Source of the DNA: Chondrosia reniformis
Lineage: Eukaryota > Porifera > Demospongiae > Chondrillida > Chondrillidae
Length of the DNA stretch: 64,000 nucleotides
Direction of reading: 5' to 3'
Assembly (NCBI GenBank): GCA_947172415.1
Contig: OX359195.1
Location: 1,612,001-1,676,000 of the forward strand
The position numbers were made by a program, and so were the translations under genes. Positions within the stretch are counted from its first letter, which is position 1; every line of letters begins with the position of its first letter. A model generated the notes under the pieces. It made no database searches and was not told the origin of the DNA. It saw nothing but the letters and a program-made list of their open reading frames with translations. Shown one piece after another: positions 29,286 through 42,451 of this stretch.

Positions 29286-30383
29286 GAGGATGAAAAGTGT
29301 GAAACTTTAATTTGTTAAAATCTAAAGTAACCTTATAATGTAACTCAACTCACCTCTTCCTATATTTCCAGTGTGTTTCAAACTCTTAACTGTTGGTATG
29401 TATTTGTATAAAGAATTCAAAGTGTTGAGTGTAATTTAATGTCAACAATATATGTTAGGTACTAATTTACCTGTAACAATGATATTAATTATCATATATA
29501 TCATGCCTGACTTAGGCTTTGATGCACGTTAAAGTCCCTGCAGTGTATACATAAGAACTGTATAAGTTTGTTATACAGAAGGTTTTGCTTACTGAAAGGT
29601 TTATGTGCTAAACCAGCCAAGTAGATTGAGTCTTATTGTCTATGTTGGGAAATCTTATAGTCTATGTTGGGAAATTAAGTCCTTTAATTACATGACTGGA
29701 AGGCATGTATAATGGTTGTCCTTTTAATAAAACTTTATTTTTGGCCCACCCATGGTCAGCCAAGATCTAGACAGACTTTAATCATGAATACTTGGCAGGT
29801 TATTTGATATTATGATAAACTCTGTTACCATTATATACATATGAATTGTAGTTAATGAGCTTCATTCTATTCTTGGATCTTCTTCAATAAATGAAACCAC
29901 TTGCAGGGTCTTTGTGCTTTTTTGCAGCTTAATCTAGCTACATTTACTTGGCCACTTTATGTATACATATTACAATTGAAGAGGTAACTAATATACGTCT
30001 GATACTTATTAGTTGGGTCTTGCGAGACAGACTATCTTTTCTTTGCAATCATTTTTTAAATTCAAACTCCCGCTCCAATTTTTCTGCGCATGCTCATTTA
30101 AAATTTCCGGTTTATTTAGTTTGTGGTTTAGAACATTCATGACTCCATTCTTTCTGTTCTGTATCATCAGCACATTTAGCCAGTGAACGTCACGGAGACT
30201 TTTGAGAGAGGAGAAGTTACAAACATTTAAAGGGGTTAAATTTCACTAAACACTGGCAGTTTTTGTGTAAGATTAGGTTAGATTTCCCTCTTGACTCGTT
30301 GAGTCTTGTAAGCATTTTTCACCCATTTGGGTACTAAGGATCCGTCTATTCTTGTGATATTCACATGATATATACGTCCTAGA
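29286..30383. other. Spacer between the G-gamma and CCCH genes
   Basis: Contains the G-gamma 3' region, a small tandem duplication (TAGTCTATGTTGGGAAAT, twice at about 29637-29670) and, in its last 200 bases, the presumed promoter of the CCCH gene. No additional coding exon is supported. Confidence 0.45.
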
Positions 30384-33300
30384 ATGGATAACGAAGCGGA
30401 TAAACGTTCAAATGTAACGGATTCTGACCTAGAAGACGGCGAAATAGTAGATTCTGATGATGACATGACGCCTCGGTTAGAGGAGTCATCTGCAGCGCAA
30501 AGCCAGCAACAGCTTCAAGTAGGCCAAAAGGTAATTCATTTTAACATCTCAGGTCGTTACATTTGGTAAGACACGACTGTTTACAGTTAGTACCCTTCCA
30601 CGGCAGATTGGGAATCGGGACTCACCAAGCCCTTGAATTAGGAGATGGCCGGATGGGGTCGTTTTATATATCACTTGTGGCGCCATTTTCAATGTGTACC
30701 TAGATACTATTGCAGGGAAAACTACTAAAAACAGCGTTCCTCCACGCTTTCGCTCTCTTGCACTAATTCATAGTAACGTCTCTTGGTCTTTTCAAAGAGG
30801 TCAAAAGATTGTTCTCTTCCGATAGTTTAATTGAATGTCCTATTTATCTACAATTTTGTTGCCTTTCCACCAAGTTTAGAATTTGCATGGGAACTGTAGG
30901 GTCTGGATTTTCTTAAATGTTACTAGTAAAAGACTACTGTTGTTTTCCTCACAGATTTGGGATACTCCAATTATCTTATACGTATCTATATGTATTGATT
31001 AGAGCAAATGCACATTCAGTACTGCTTGTCTGAATGTGCATTTACATGCTATAATTGTGGGATAATGTTAAAACATGTCAACTAAACCATGTGTATTCTA
31101 AGCCTTGTGTTTGTAATGTAGAAATTGTTTTTAGACAGATAATTGATGTGTGTTACATTTTCAATATTGTGTACCCCTCTGGTTGTGTGTACATATGTAA
31201 TACATGCTCTTTTTGGATGCAATTATTCCAATGATGTATGTACAGTAGAATATTATTATAACGAAATCGCTTATAGTGAATGTCTCAGTATAGTGAAGTA
31301 CTTTGCTAGCCCCAGCAAAAGTTGTATACTATTATATACATTCAATATAGTGAATATTCGATATAAAGAACTAATTTTGGTCTCCTTTGAGCTTCACTAT
31401 AATGAGATTCCACTGTATATATGTAGTTGTGCTTAAACTGCAATGCATAGCCTCACTTGAACAATTCTAATACAAAAGCACATTTGAGTTGTAAATATTT
31501 ACACATTAGTAGAGATTAATGGCTGATTAATCTGCAGTTTCTCTTTGAAAAGGAGTCATTGCCTCCTTTGATAAACTTTAAACTGTTTTAATACCTAAAT
31601 GTACTAGTTTGTTGAAGTTAGAATTCATTGCACAATAGATATTTCACAGGTCGTTGAACCATAAATTATATATACTATATAGATAATCTATGATTGAACT
31701 ATGCACTTTGCATACCAGGCTATATTTGTTGGACAAAAGTTATTGAATTTGCAGTTTTCACATTTTTGGTGTATGGTTATAAATTAGTGGATAACATGTT
31801 TGATGGATTGATGGTTTGATTGTCAGTTTATTCTGATAAGAGAATCCACCACCAATTAAAAAATGGAAACTAATTATTTATCTGGTAGTTAGTTTAAGAG
31901 GGAGAACATGGAGGAGGCATTGCTGTGGCAATTGTAGCTCAGTGGCAGAGCAACTGGTGGTCATAACCAGCTGTCCTGGGTTCGATTCCCAGCAATTGCT
32001 TCTTTCATGTTTTTCCCTCCTATTGATGTTTGGCTGATTATACTTGTGGTTTGATTATCACTTTGATTATTCATGTAATGATGTGCTATTGTGTCCTGAT
32101 GTGCTGATTTGTGCAGGCTTCTCTGATGTAAGTTTGACTTGTTCATGTACCAATGTAAGCAAGACCAGTCAATGTTCATAATCCATCATATACAGAACAT
32201 TGTAGTTTTTTTTTCAATCATACAATATGTTAATATATATGCACATACGTATATTAGTATATATGCATATACATTAGTATATATTAACATACATTAGCAT
32301 ATGTATTAGTATATAAACATACACGAACATGCATATACTGGTATTGTAGTTGTATTCACTAATCTAAGCCTACTATTTGAGCTATCTGTAATGAATGGTT
32401 CATCAGCAATGATGAGAACAAAAATTACAATTACTATATACGTAGTAGATGCTAAATGAAACCTACAAATTGAAACATTCAAAGAATGTTACTATATATA
32501 ACTTAATCAGTAGAATTAGTATAAACTGTCTAATCCAATGTAAGTGTTCACTGTATGTACATGTAGTTGGATGAACCACTTTTTGTACATACGTATTATG
32601 AAAATGGGAGTTGTAATAAATAGTAGTCTGAAGTAGCTTAAGTTCAGTCCTATGCGATCAGACACTTGGAAACTACAAAGAGAACTTGTTACTAACCAGA
32701 CTAATTTTGACCTAATTGTATGAAATGTCTTTAAACAAATTGGTTTTATTGAAACCTTCTCCTCTATCTATTAATACATATATAGCCTGATTTATACATA
32801 TTATTATATGTGAATAGGAAACCATATAAAGTATATCCATTCTTTTACTGAGAATGCTTTGGGTAGTAAATCTACTGAACATATTCCAACCTGTATTGTT
32901 CAGCCACTAATATGTCTTGCTTTCAACCATAATATTTAGAGATCAGCAGATAGTGCAGCTAAGAATACTTTTAAAGAGAGAAAGAGACCCAAATTGACTT
33001 CTACTAGCCACTTAGCAGTGTTATCTGATGAAGAAGATGAAAGTAATCCGTATATCAGAAAGCCAGTTCAGAAACCTGCAAATGAGAAAAAACTTAAAAA
33101 CCCACACGCAGAAACAAAGCCTTTTGTCAAGCAGGGACTTTCCCCAGAGGTTGTAACCACTTTGCCGCAGACAATACAAAGACAACAAAATTACATACCG
33201 CAAGCCTCCTCGGTGCCAATTACTAATGCTCCACCAATTTACCAAACAAATATTTCCCAAAGTTATGGATCACCGACTTCTAAAGGGACAGCAGCTCCTT

Positions 33301-36300
33301 CTGGGACTAGGGCCAAAACACAGCAACCGAGAGGCGGTAAGAAACACACTGCCTTGCCTCCACCGACAGACCCCTTCTGGGGCCATTTTAAAGTACTTTT
33401 GGCCACACCTGATGTCCCACCCCTGAGGGGTAGGGATATGGAGCAAGCCTACCCTGTCCTTCCTAATGAGCTGGCAGAGGAGTACGGGCTGAACTTCACC
33501 CAGAAATTCAAACGGGATGACACTCACCTTCATCACCCACCACAGCAGGAATCACACCAGCATGCAGGTACGTACGTATATAGGTACTTACGTATTACTG
33601 TATATGCAAATGATTTTCTGGTACCGTATAGCCGGAAATATTGGCGGGAAGAATATTTGGCGATTTTAGACAGATTTAAGATATTGACAATTTTTTGGTG
33701 GTCACTACATCACAATGGATTACCTCACTATTATGCAATAATATTGGCAGATCATGATTTGGCAATTCATTTAAAAATCCCTGCCAATATTTCCAGCTAT
33801 ATGCTATATATGTATGGTTGACATGCATATGGGGTAAGTAGATTATGATTAGATAGAGGCTCTTTTCCTATACTTACATGTAGCACTTATAAGGAATGTC
33901 TATAGAGCTTTGGATGATGATATAGTTTCATACCTATAGTTCTTCCATATTTAGTGTGTCAAACGACGCCGTCCGTAATCTATAGTAATTTTACAAACAC
34001 TATTTCCCAATTGCGAGCATGTACAGATGGTCGTTAATTGATGATGGGTGATAATTGGTTATCTATGCTATGCCGTGTACAGATTTGAACATGAACTGAA
34101 TGCTTCAAATGACCCTAGTTTGTTTTAATTTTTTTCTTTTGATCCCTTGTTTAATCTCTCCCTATACACAGAGTTTGATCCTTCTGCTGTTTCTGAGGGT
34201 CACGTACAGCCAGCCCCTCCCCTCTCTGTACCTAATGTGGGATTTGGCATGCCACAGGAAGGAACAGCAGCTGAAAACAGTCACATGACACTAATGACAG
34301 GGACAACCTCTCCACCAGAGACGGGTTATGCTAATCATGCAAAGGTTAGATTTTTGTGCTTCCATTACCTCAATATGACCTATGACCTATGACCTATGAC
34401 CTTAGCTAATGAAAGGGAGCTAAACTATGCACTCTGATGTAATACAAATAATTGAAATTAAAAAGCACTGATTTCCAATTTAGTTAGTATAGTTTCTATT
34501 TGACTACTTTTAGATTCAATCTGTAATCATGCCTGTATGTGAAAACATCTCCAAGCGTATCTTAAGTTTATGATTTCAAAGTTCCCTGTTTTTAATTGTA
34601 GTAGGCAGCCATACTTGGCTGTTTCCTTATTATATTGATAAGGAAGACCACAAGCTTTTAGCTTATGAGAGTGCTGAGTCCAAGTAGGACAAACAGCAGT
34701 AGGTATACAGTGTAACCATAGTCTTGAGTGGCTTACTAGAGACTGATTCTCATCAAGTGGACTTTGGCTCCTCCCATTAAACTAGGAGGAATTAATGGAT
34801 GGCAGACTTTAATAAATTTACATTGTTATATTTGAATTTCTAATTTTGAATGAATTGTTGCATAATGAAACTTATATGTACGTACATACGTACATGTTTG
34901 TGTGTTGATATGTGTAGTTATATAGTCTATTGAATGGTTAATTGAATTTGGTTGTGATGCACTTCAGGGTGAAGGTGATCCTCTGAGTGAAGACTTTCCT
35001 TTGCTGGATGGAGAAGGGGACACACAGATGAGTCTTAAGGATCTTGTGTTTGGTACCAGAGGAGATGAGGTAGGTAGGAATCGGACAGCTAGGTCTTTAA
35101 CCCTCTTTGTTCAGAAGAGTGGCTCTAATACCGTTTGACCACTGGTTATGAAACTTTGATGAATACGGCTGAAATTTAGCAGCTACCGTAAATCAAGAAA
35201 TTCATACTGCATTAAATTCATGCAGTTTTAGTTTAAAGTTGATTCCTAGAAAAAGTAATGTGATTAATTCATGTGAATTTGCATTATCAGTATTGGGTGG
35301 TCACATAATTGGGTATTTATAACACTGACAATCATACACAAGATTCCTCTGAGTGCGCTGTAACCGTACGCCTACGATTGGATTGACCTAGCTGCTGCAG
35401 TTCAAGTACCTCTGCCACACGTTTGTTGGCCTCTGCAGTAGGTTTCTCCCCGATTCCTGTCTCCTCCGGGGTCGGTACCACCTTTGCCTTTGTAAAATAC
35501 CGCAGCAAGCTCATGGTCAAACTCTCCTACCTTTCACACTTAGCGCTGTAAAGCTACACGTACACATACCCGAGTGTTATATAGTAATTATTTCGTACGT
35601 AAGAGAAATTCCGTTTGATGTAATTTGTGCGCACTGAGACGCCTCGCACGAATACGCACGATTTAGATGCACGCATAAATTTCTTGATTTACGGTATGTA
35701 ACAACCACTTTTGCATTTCCAAGTTTTTTATCTAATAAATGGCCATGAAATGATCCATTTATGTCAAGGTTTTCCTAACTGAATGAATATCACTTCTACA
35801 TGGTCCTCCATAAAAGGTTAATTATGTAATCAGCCATTTTATGTTTAGAGGCTTTGAAAGTCTTGAAGCCCCCAACTAACCCTGGTATTAGTGTCTCCCA
35901 AACAGTAACTGATTGTCATGAAAATGGAGTGCTTTAGTGTTGTCTAGATGTACGTAATTATTTCATTCGAAAGTTCTACTTGTGTAGTGCCTATATTAAC
36001 AGCCTTGCTACGTATGTATGAAATGGATGAATTTCTTTGTTACTGTTAGGAGAAAAGAGACACTTCAAAGAAGGTAATGCCATCGCTAAAGAAGAAGTTG
36101 AAAGCTGCCGAATGGCATCGACGCCAAGCTGAGAAGGAAAAGACAAAAATACCAAAGTCTACTCAACCGTGCAAATTCTTCATTAGTGGAAGCTGTAGAG
36201 CCGTGAGTGAACTAGATCATAATTTATCAGTAGATGTTTAGTATCCCAGAAATATAGAAATATCTAAATCTATCTAGAGAAATGAATATATGTAGGTGTA

Positions 36301-39205
36301 TCAATGTTACCAGTTGATACAGTTTACGTATCTCAAAAACTAGTTAGAGATAGGATTTAGTAATTCTCTCAGAACTAGTCACAGTTGACTGCACAAGTTC
36401 TACTATCACCTACCGTGAATGCTGGTATATCTACGTACTTATATTCTTGTTTAGGGAGAGGAGTGTCCGTACAGTCATAATGTGCCACAAAGAGAGAAGA
36501 AGAGAGAGATATGCAAGTATTTTATCTCTGACAGTTGCATTAAGGGGCAAGACTGTACTTACTATCATGGTAAGGGAGGCCTTCAGTAATGGCTGACGTT
36601 TATGTGTTAGCTTGTTTGGTTTGATATTTCCAATGATTATCTTTATTATTTTATATAACATAATTATGTAATGTGGATGAAGATACATAAAAGTATTGAT
36701 ATTTAAAGTTGGTATTTCTGAAGCTTTTATTATGTATACGTATCTAATTCTACAACTTGTGTTAATTATATAGCTTATGTGTTCGTCCACAGCAGGATGT
36801 ATATATTTTAATTGCTATGATGATGCTGCTGTACTCATACATATACGTATATGTATGTATGTAGTTATACGTATATCACATTACCAGGGCAACCTTGTGA
36901 TATCTGGGGTGTTACAAACCTTATATTTCACACTTGAACTAGTGATAAATGTTATATCACCAGTAGGCCTACTCATGTTTACTTATCATCACCTTTACAA
37001 TTGATTTGAGTCATACAGTGATATATATTAATTATACCACACTCAAGTGTGAAGCTAAGTGATATCCGCCCTCAACCTTCAGTCTCGGGCAGATATCACT
37101 TATGCATCACACTTAAGTATGGTATAACTACTACATATAGATATACGTGCATACATATGTACGTACTTACTTATACGTATGTAGTTTAGATGATTCTGTT
37201 TGTATGTGTGTTGTATAGGTCCAATTCCCTGCAAATACTTCAATTCTCCCAATGGCTGTTCCAGGGGGGATCAGTGTAGATATTCCCATGAGCCTTTAAA
37301 TGAAGAGACCAGTGGAATACTACAAGAGGTATGTATGTGTGTATTCAGTTTGCTGATCCCTAATAATGTAGTGGTGCAATGATTAAATGTTGCGTTTTCT
37401 CTAAGTAGTCTCTTGTGCATTCTTACATATTATCAATCAATCAATCAATTCATCATGCAGCTCTTCTCCTCAGTAGGAGGTCGCTATTACATACAGTAAA
37501 AATACTAAAGATTTTATCAGTTACTATAGGAATATAGACTGCATAATAATAATATACGTATGGGCAAAATCATTAAGTGTCCTCTCCATCTCTTCCTTGG
37601 CCGTCCTCTTGGTCGTTTACCACACACCTCTTCCTCAAACACTCTTCTTGCCAACCTCTCCTGCAGCATTTCCTTAATCTTTTTCCTCCACTCCTTCTTC
37701 TTCCTATCTGCCACTTCTAAAACTGCTTCAACCTCCAGCCTTCTTATCAATATTAGCAATGGTGATTAATATTATAAGAATTTGTTTTACCAAATCCATT
37801 CACTGAGTGTCACTGATGTCAGTAGATATTATGTACATATTGATAACATTGCCCTGGCTTATAATGCCCAAATTTTTGGTGCTAATATTCTTATTCTAAT
37901 TTTAAAACTAATTTTCTTAGCAACAGAAATAATTAAATGTATGGTGTGGTGTGATTTATTGAACCATAGACTATGTATATTAGGTTACTAGTATAGATAG
38001 TCTATTATTCAGTAATCTTTTTGGCATTTCCTGTTTTAATTATCAATTGTTTTATCCTCCATAATCAGGTGCTTAAACTGGAACAAAAGAAGAAGCAATC
38101 TCAAGTCATAACCAGTCAATCTCTGCAAAACTCTGGTGTCCGAAGTGGTCCATCCACAGGTCATTCTCTCCTTGGCCAACCCCCTGTTCACCAGCAACCA
38201 CTCCTACCAACCACCCTACCCTCTGTATTAGGCAATCCACCTTCCATATTAGGCCACCCACCGTCCATTTTAGGGGAACCCCCTATAAACCCCCTACTTC
38301 CGCCGAAGGATTTTCAAGGACCAGGATTTCCACTATTGACTGATCTGTCTTCTGTTTCCATATCAAACATTCCTCCTCTGATGTCCACAGTTCCCCATCA
38401 GCCTTCTTTGCAAGCACCTCCTAACCAGCCTCCCTCTGTAGACCCACGAATGCTAAAAACAAAGCAATCTCCAGATTATTCCTGGGAGGATGAGATTGAG
38501 GATCAGCCCCTCTTCAAAGAGGAACCAGTTGCTTCAAATCAAGCCTCATTCACAGAGCCTAGAAAGCCTCAGAGTGGGTATTTTAATGTCCAAGAACAGA
38601 AAACGCAAGCACAGTCTGATAACTTGAGGACACAAGATTTAGTTAGTAAACCATGTCACTCAGCAAAGCTAAGAAATGACTTGCGATCTGACCCATCAAA
38701 GTACCCTAATATGAGAATAAAGAGTAAATCAGCTAAGCCAACCATGAGCCCTAAGCGAGACAGTGACTTGTTGCCAACCTCCCAGGAATCTATTAAACAT
38801 TTGGATACTAGCAAAAATCTGACTAAAGGAAGATTATTTCAGATGCCAGCATCACTGAATGATCCAAGCCATTTGGATAAACCGCTTGATCCTGTTACAC
38901 TCTTTGGATCATCCACAAATGATTTTCCAGCTAGTAGTGCAGGACACCCCAGTGGTATTTATGGATCTGGCAACCACTCCTCAAAACCAGCTCCCTTGTA
39001 TGGAGAAATTGATCTACAAGCAAATAATTCCAAGTTGGAATCTCAAAAGCATGAAAAAGAGGAAAACCATGTAATTAAGGAAAAGGAAGAACCCAAGAAA
39101 AATAGTGAGGACTCAAAACCAGTTTTACCCTATTATGCATTGTTTGATACTGGATTGGGGGGATCAGAAGACTTGGAAATTAACAGTGCCTTTGGGGAAT
39201 TATAG
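30384..39205 (+). CDS. Nuclear CCCH zinc-finger protein, ZC3H4/ZC3H6 (Suppressor of sable) type
   Basis: Exons 30384-30530, 32940-33567, 34172-34344, 34968-35069, 36050-36202, 36455-36569, 37219-37328 and 38069-39205 join in phase to 854 residues. The N-terminus is acidic (DLEDGEIVDSDDD), followed by a basic KERKRPK stretch. Three CCCH fingers are C391-C399-C405-H409, C421-C429-C435-H439 (both x7-x5-x3) and C444-C453-C459-H463 (x8-x5-x3). The long C-terminal region is proline-rich with repeated PPSILG units and a DPRMLK motif, as in ZC3H4/6. Those relatives bind RNA and restrict spurious non-coding transcription in the nucleus. The closely spaced three fingers and DPR motif favour ZC3H4/6 over CPSF30, which has five fingers. 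The last exon alone encodes 378 residues. Confidence 0.9.
31243..31415. mobile_element. Tc1/pogo-type MITE, copy 2 (inverted)
   Basis: It starts CAGTAGAATATTATTATAAC and ends TTATAATGAGATTCCACTG... as the inverse of the copy at 28964, with TA on each side. Shared internal runs include TATAGTGAAGTACTTTGC. It sits in intron 1 of the CCCH gene. A decayed relative of the internal part appears at about 47515-47580 and 55359-55424. Confidence 0.75.
31928..31999 (+). tRNA. tRNA-like sequence, probably the head of a SINE
   Basis: 72 bases fold as a tRNA. The 7-bp acceptor stem is GCAATTG/CAATTGC, the D arm is GCTC-AGTGGCA-GAGC and the T arm is CTGGG-TTCGATT-CCCAG. A-box TAGCTCAGTGGC and B-box GGTTCGATTCC are close to consensus. 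The anticodon arm is aberrant: CTGGT and ACCAG enclose GGTCATA, so position 33 is not U and there is an extra base after the D arm. It resembles an elongator tRNA-Met with a shifted CAT. Diverged sequences with the same TGGTGGT...CAGCTGTC block appear near 42013 and 50547, and decayed T-arm-like pieces near 41772 and 50300, which argues for a SINE family rather than a working tRNA gene. Confidence 0.6.
35184..35696. mobile_element. 513-bp TIR element carrying a coding fragment
   Basis: TACCGTAAATCAAGAAATT at 35184 and its exact 19-base reverse complement ending at 35696 bound the element; TA at each end could be the target-site duplication of a Tc1/mariner-type insertion. Inside, on the minus strand, a 62-codon frame (35520-35332) starts MTMSLLRYF and has clean amino-acid composition, unlike the surrounding intron. 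It looks like the 5' end of a transposon-encoded gene left in a deletion derivative. It lies in intron 4 of the CCCH gene, opposite in strand. Confidence 0.7.
37031..37127. repeat. Foldback in CCCH intron 6
   Basis: TTATACCACACTCAAGTGTG near 37032 pairs imperfectly with CACACTTAAGTATGGTATAA near 37127, and GTGATATCCGCCC pairs with GGGCAGATATCAC in the inner part. Arms are about 40 bp with a loop of about 15 bases. Confidence 0.7.
37566..37765 (-). pseudogene. Probable non-LTR retrotransposon C-terminal remnant
   Basis: The minus strand reads KKKEWRKKIKEMLQERL and then GKRPRGRPRKRW, the charged helix plus GKRxRGRPxxRW pattern often seen at the end of LINE reverse-transcriptase proteins. It is short, in intron 7 of the CCCH gene, and antisense to it. 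A low-complexity basic host segment is the alternative. Confidence 0.4.
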
Positions 39206-42200
39206 TTGACATTGTCATGAAGTGTAATTTCTTAATTGTACATTAAAATAACTAATAGCAAGCAAATATGTATATTCAATTTTGTTTTCTAACTACAAGC
39301 AATATAGGCATATACTGTATATATATATATTATGTTAAATGTGTTAAATGTGTTGTATTATGTTTTAATAAATTTTTATGAAATACTTTAATTTCCTTTG
39401 AGTTTAACCTAAATGCATGCTGCAAGTACATATATATATATATATGGCTATAGGTAGTCTTTGATCTGTGATGATCAGTATTGCATGTATAATTTGACGG
39501 TATGTTTAGGTTCTTTTCAACACTCTAAAGCCAAGATTTTTCAAGATTTCTTGCTTCAACTGTAAATATTTGAGTTAAGTAAGGATTTTCCAAATTCACG
39601 TGCACCTTATACGAACAGATATGATTTGTTCAGCTGGTACTAGATCTTCATTACTTTCATTAAACTCAACTTGCTTCAAGCATTTTGTTGATTGGAATCA
39701 TTGGATTAGCATTGACTCTGTCATGTTAATGGAATCAAAGAGATGATTGTGACAATTAGAAGAAATTTGTAACAATTTAAAGAAATTTGTGATAGACTGA
39801 TAATCATAACTGTTTATAATTGTAGCATAAGAATATAATAAATCCCAATTCTGAAAATTATTTTTCTTCATTTTTCAAGTGATCTAGCAATAATGTGTGA
39901 ACTTATTCAGGCACAGAAGAGTTATACATCACCAGTAATTTTCCAAACCTGCATGCAGGGAAGGCACCCATACTAACGTATGAATGCACTCTACTAGAAT
40001 CATGTGCACGTGGTCGCAAAGTGTTGCTACATGCACAGCTTAGAGATCTGATTGTATTATATACAATACATACTGCAAGTTACAAATATTATGCATGGTA
40101 TATATATAGGTTGACCATGTCTCTCATAACAGAGTTATAGTTGACAAAGTTAATGTATATATAATTTGGTGAGAGATAGAGCAAATTATAAGTTCCATCA
40201 AAATTTCAAAAACTCTTTGGACATGTTCTTTAGAAATCTCTGAAAGCTGACACAAAGTATTACCTTCAGATATATCTTACCCTTTGATAGATTTATATAT
40301 ATACAGCTTTCAATGTATATATTTACTTTAAATTCTTGTACATATACATGAACTTTGTATACCAGAATTTAATATATATACATTGAGGGCTGTAACTCTA
40401 GATCTATCAAAAGTAATTGAAGCTAATACATTGTGTCAGCATTCACAGACACCTATAGAGCATGTCCAATGAGATTTTGAAATTTTGATGGAACTTAAAA
40501 TTTGCCCTATCTCTCACCATACATTATGCTATGTATATACATGTACGTATATCTGACAGACTAGAGTGGCTTTTAAAGATTTTTTTAAACACATGGATAT
40601 ACACTGTGTAGTACTTGATTGTTGATGAAGTAGTATCTATCCATATATACTATATGGATCTCGTTAAAGTGAAATTTTGCCAATCGACAGCCAATGAAAC
40701 TCCAAAGAAAAAAGTTGGGCCATACTGAATGCTACCATCCACGACGCTCAGAGGCCAGGATCGGTGGTAACGTTCGATCAGCTTATCGAATCTGACGAAG
40801 CAAATTACTGCCAAGTTGAGCTTTGGGTGTCACTTGCGTGAGAAGAACCAGTTCTCGATATGGCCGACTCATATGAATCCTAAGATATCAGATGCCAATC
40901 CCACATATGTAGAACCCCCCCGAAATCTGGATTATTGGTGAGCACGTCTCTATGGCACCAACCGATTAGGAGACAGCTTCAGAGTCTAAGCACTACTAAC
41001 CACTATGGGAACCGCTACCACCATAGAGATGTTTCCAGGTAGGCCTACTTTATAAGGTTTTGCACTTCTATTTAAACAACAAAATTTCGAAAGAAAACGA
41101 TTGTGGTTAGCGCTATTTCATACTAGGGTATTTTCGAGAAAAATGGTCCAATTTCAAGTTAATTACAGATCAGGGCATCGTTTCAAGCAATCTTGCACTA
41201 ATACTCATTACTTGTGGTCCATCTCGAAACTGGGGAAAATGGATAAAATCCTGTATATGTCTTCACAGGCTGAGGAGAACAGCTTTTCTGGTCCCATGTA
41301 GAAACGATTTTAGCGAGAGGTGCTCCGATATCAATGTTTAATACTATAACCAGCCACACTCAATCTCAAATGCTGTAAAACGATACTGGATGCCTACCTC
41401 TATATAGATACCTTCTGTTAGCTGTTGTTTGGACTGTCTTTGTGTGTTTCTAGTTGGTCCCATGCATGTAAAACCTTTTTAGCCTCAGGTGTTCCGATAT
41501 TTGTATGAAAGTATCGTACGATGTACTATAATTAATATACATTTAGTGCTGTAACTTATCTCTCACCATACATAAACTTTGTATACCAGTAATTTATTGT
41601 AACTCTGTCAAACGAAGAGATACGAAGCAGCAACTTTGTATGAAAGATTTCCAATTTGATATTTGCCCAAATTTGTTCTCTATAATATCTTTAACCATAC
41701 ATTAACTTCGTATATAGCCATCTCCTGAGTGAATTCATGGAGCTTCATTATTCACTAAAAGTTAGCTGTCCAGGGTTTGGTTCCCATTGATTGTTCTTTC
41801 TGGTTTAACAATGAATTTTAATGATGAAGCAGATGTGGTTTGACTGTCACATCACATAGAGAGGTTTTAAACATTTAATAGTTGGATATATGCTATTTCA
41901 TTTGAGGACCATACTAACTTGAGCTTTGAACTTCTCAATAGCCATGCTGCTGACTATATTGGATAGCCATCTCCTGATTAATTCTGTGGAGTCACTAAGT
42001 GATGAAATGGTGGTTTAAAATTCAGCTGTCATTTATTCTTTCTGTTTTTAAAGTGAATTATAGCAGTTGCAATTTGGATATCACATCACTACTAATATCA
42101 TTCCTTAAAATAATGGATTTATAAATATTATATCTCTGCATTGAAGTTGTAAAACTTGATAATACTTGTATGTTATTTCATATGAGCACGACACTAACTG

Positions 42201-42451
42201 TAGTTTTAAATAACTTCTTAACAGCTATACATCAGTGGTATGTTAATGTGCAGAGGTTAGGTGTTGAGGAGAATAAGCAAGCATAGTAATTAAGAAAGGG
42301 GGCATGTGTGTGGGTGTGTGGGTGTGTGGATGTGTTGGAGGGGTGACAAACCATCTTTGTCTACTTGTCTCCAATATAAATGGGTGTGGAGGGGTTTATC
42401 AGTTATCTACAGTTAGGAAATAATTTATATGAAGGTTATGTGTTTACCAGG

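Noticed and set aside
31928-31999. UCA anticodon, possible selenocysteine or suppressor tRNA
   Set aside because: The anticodon reading depends on a malformed loop without U33, and the molecule lacks the long acceptor and variable arms of tRNA-Sec.
33568-33821. Extension of CCCH exon 2 to a stop at 33821
   Set aside because: A strong donor (GTACGT) after 33567 joins in phase to the next exon, and the extension is AT-rich with no domain.
37560-37769. Plus-strand frame over the LINE-like remnant
   Set aside because: Shadow of the minus-strand GKRPRGRPRKRW reading.
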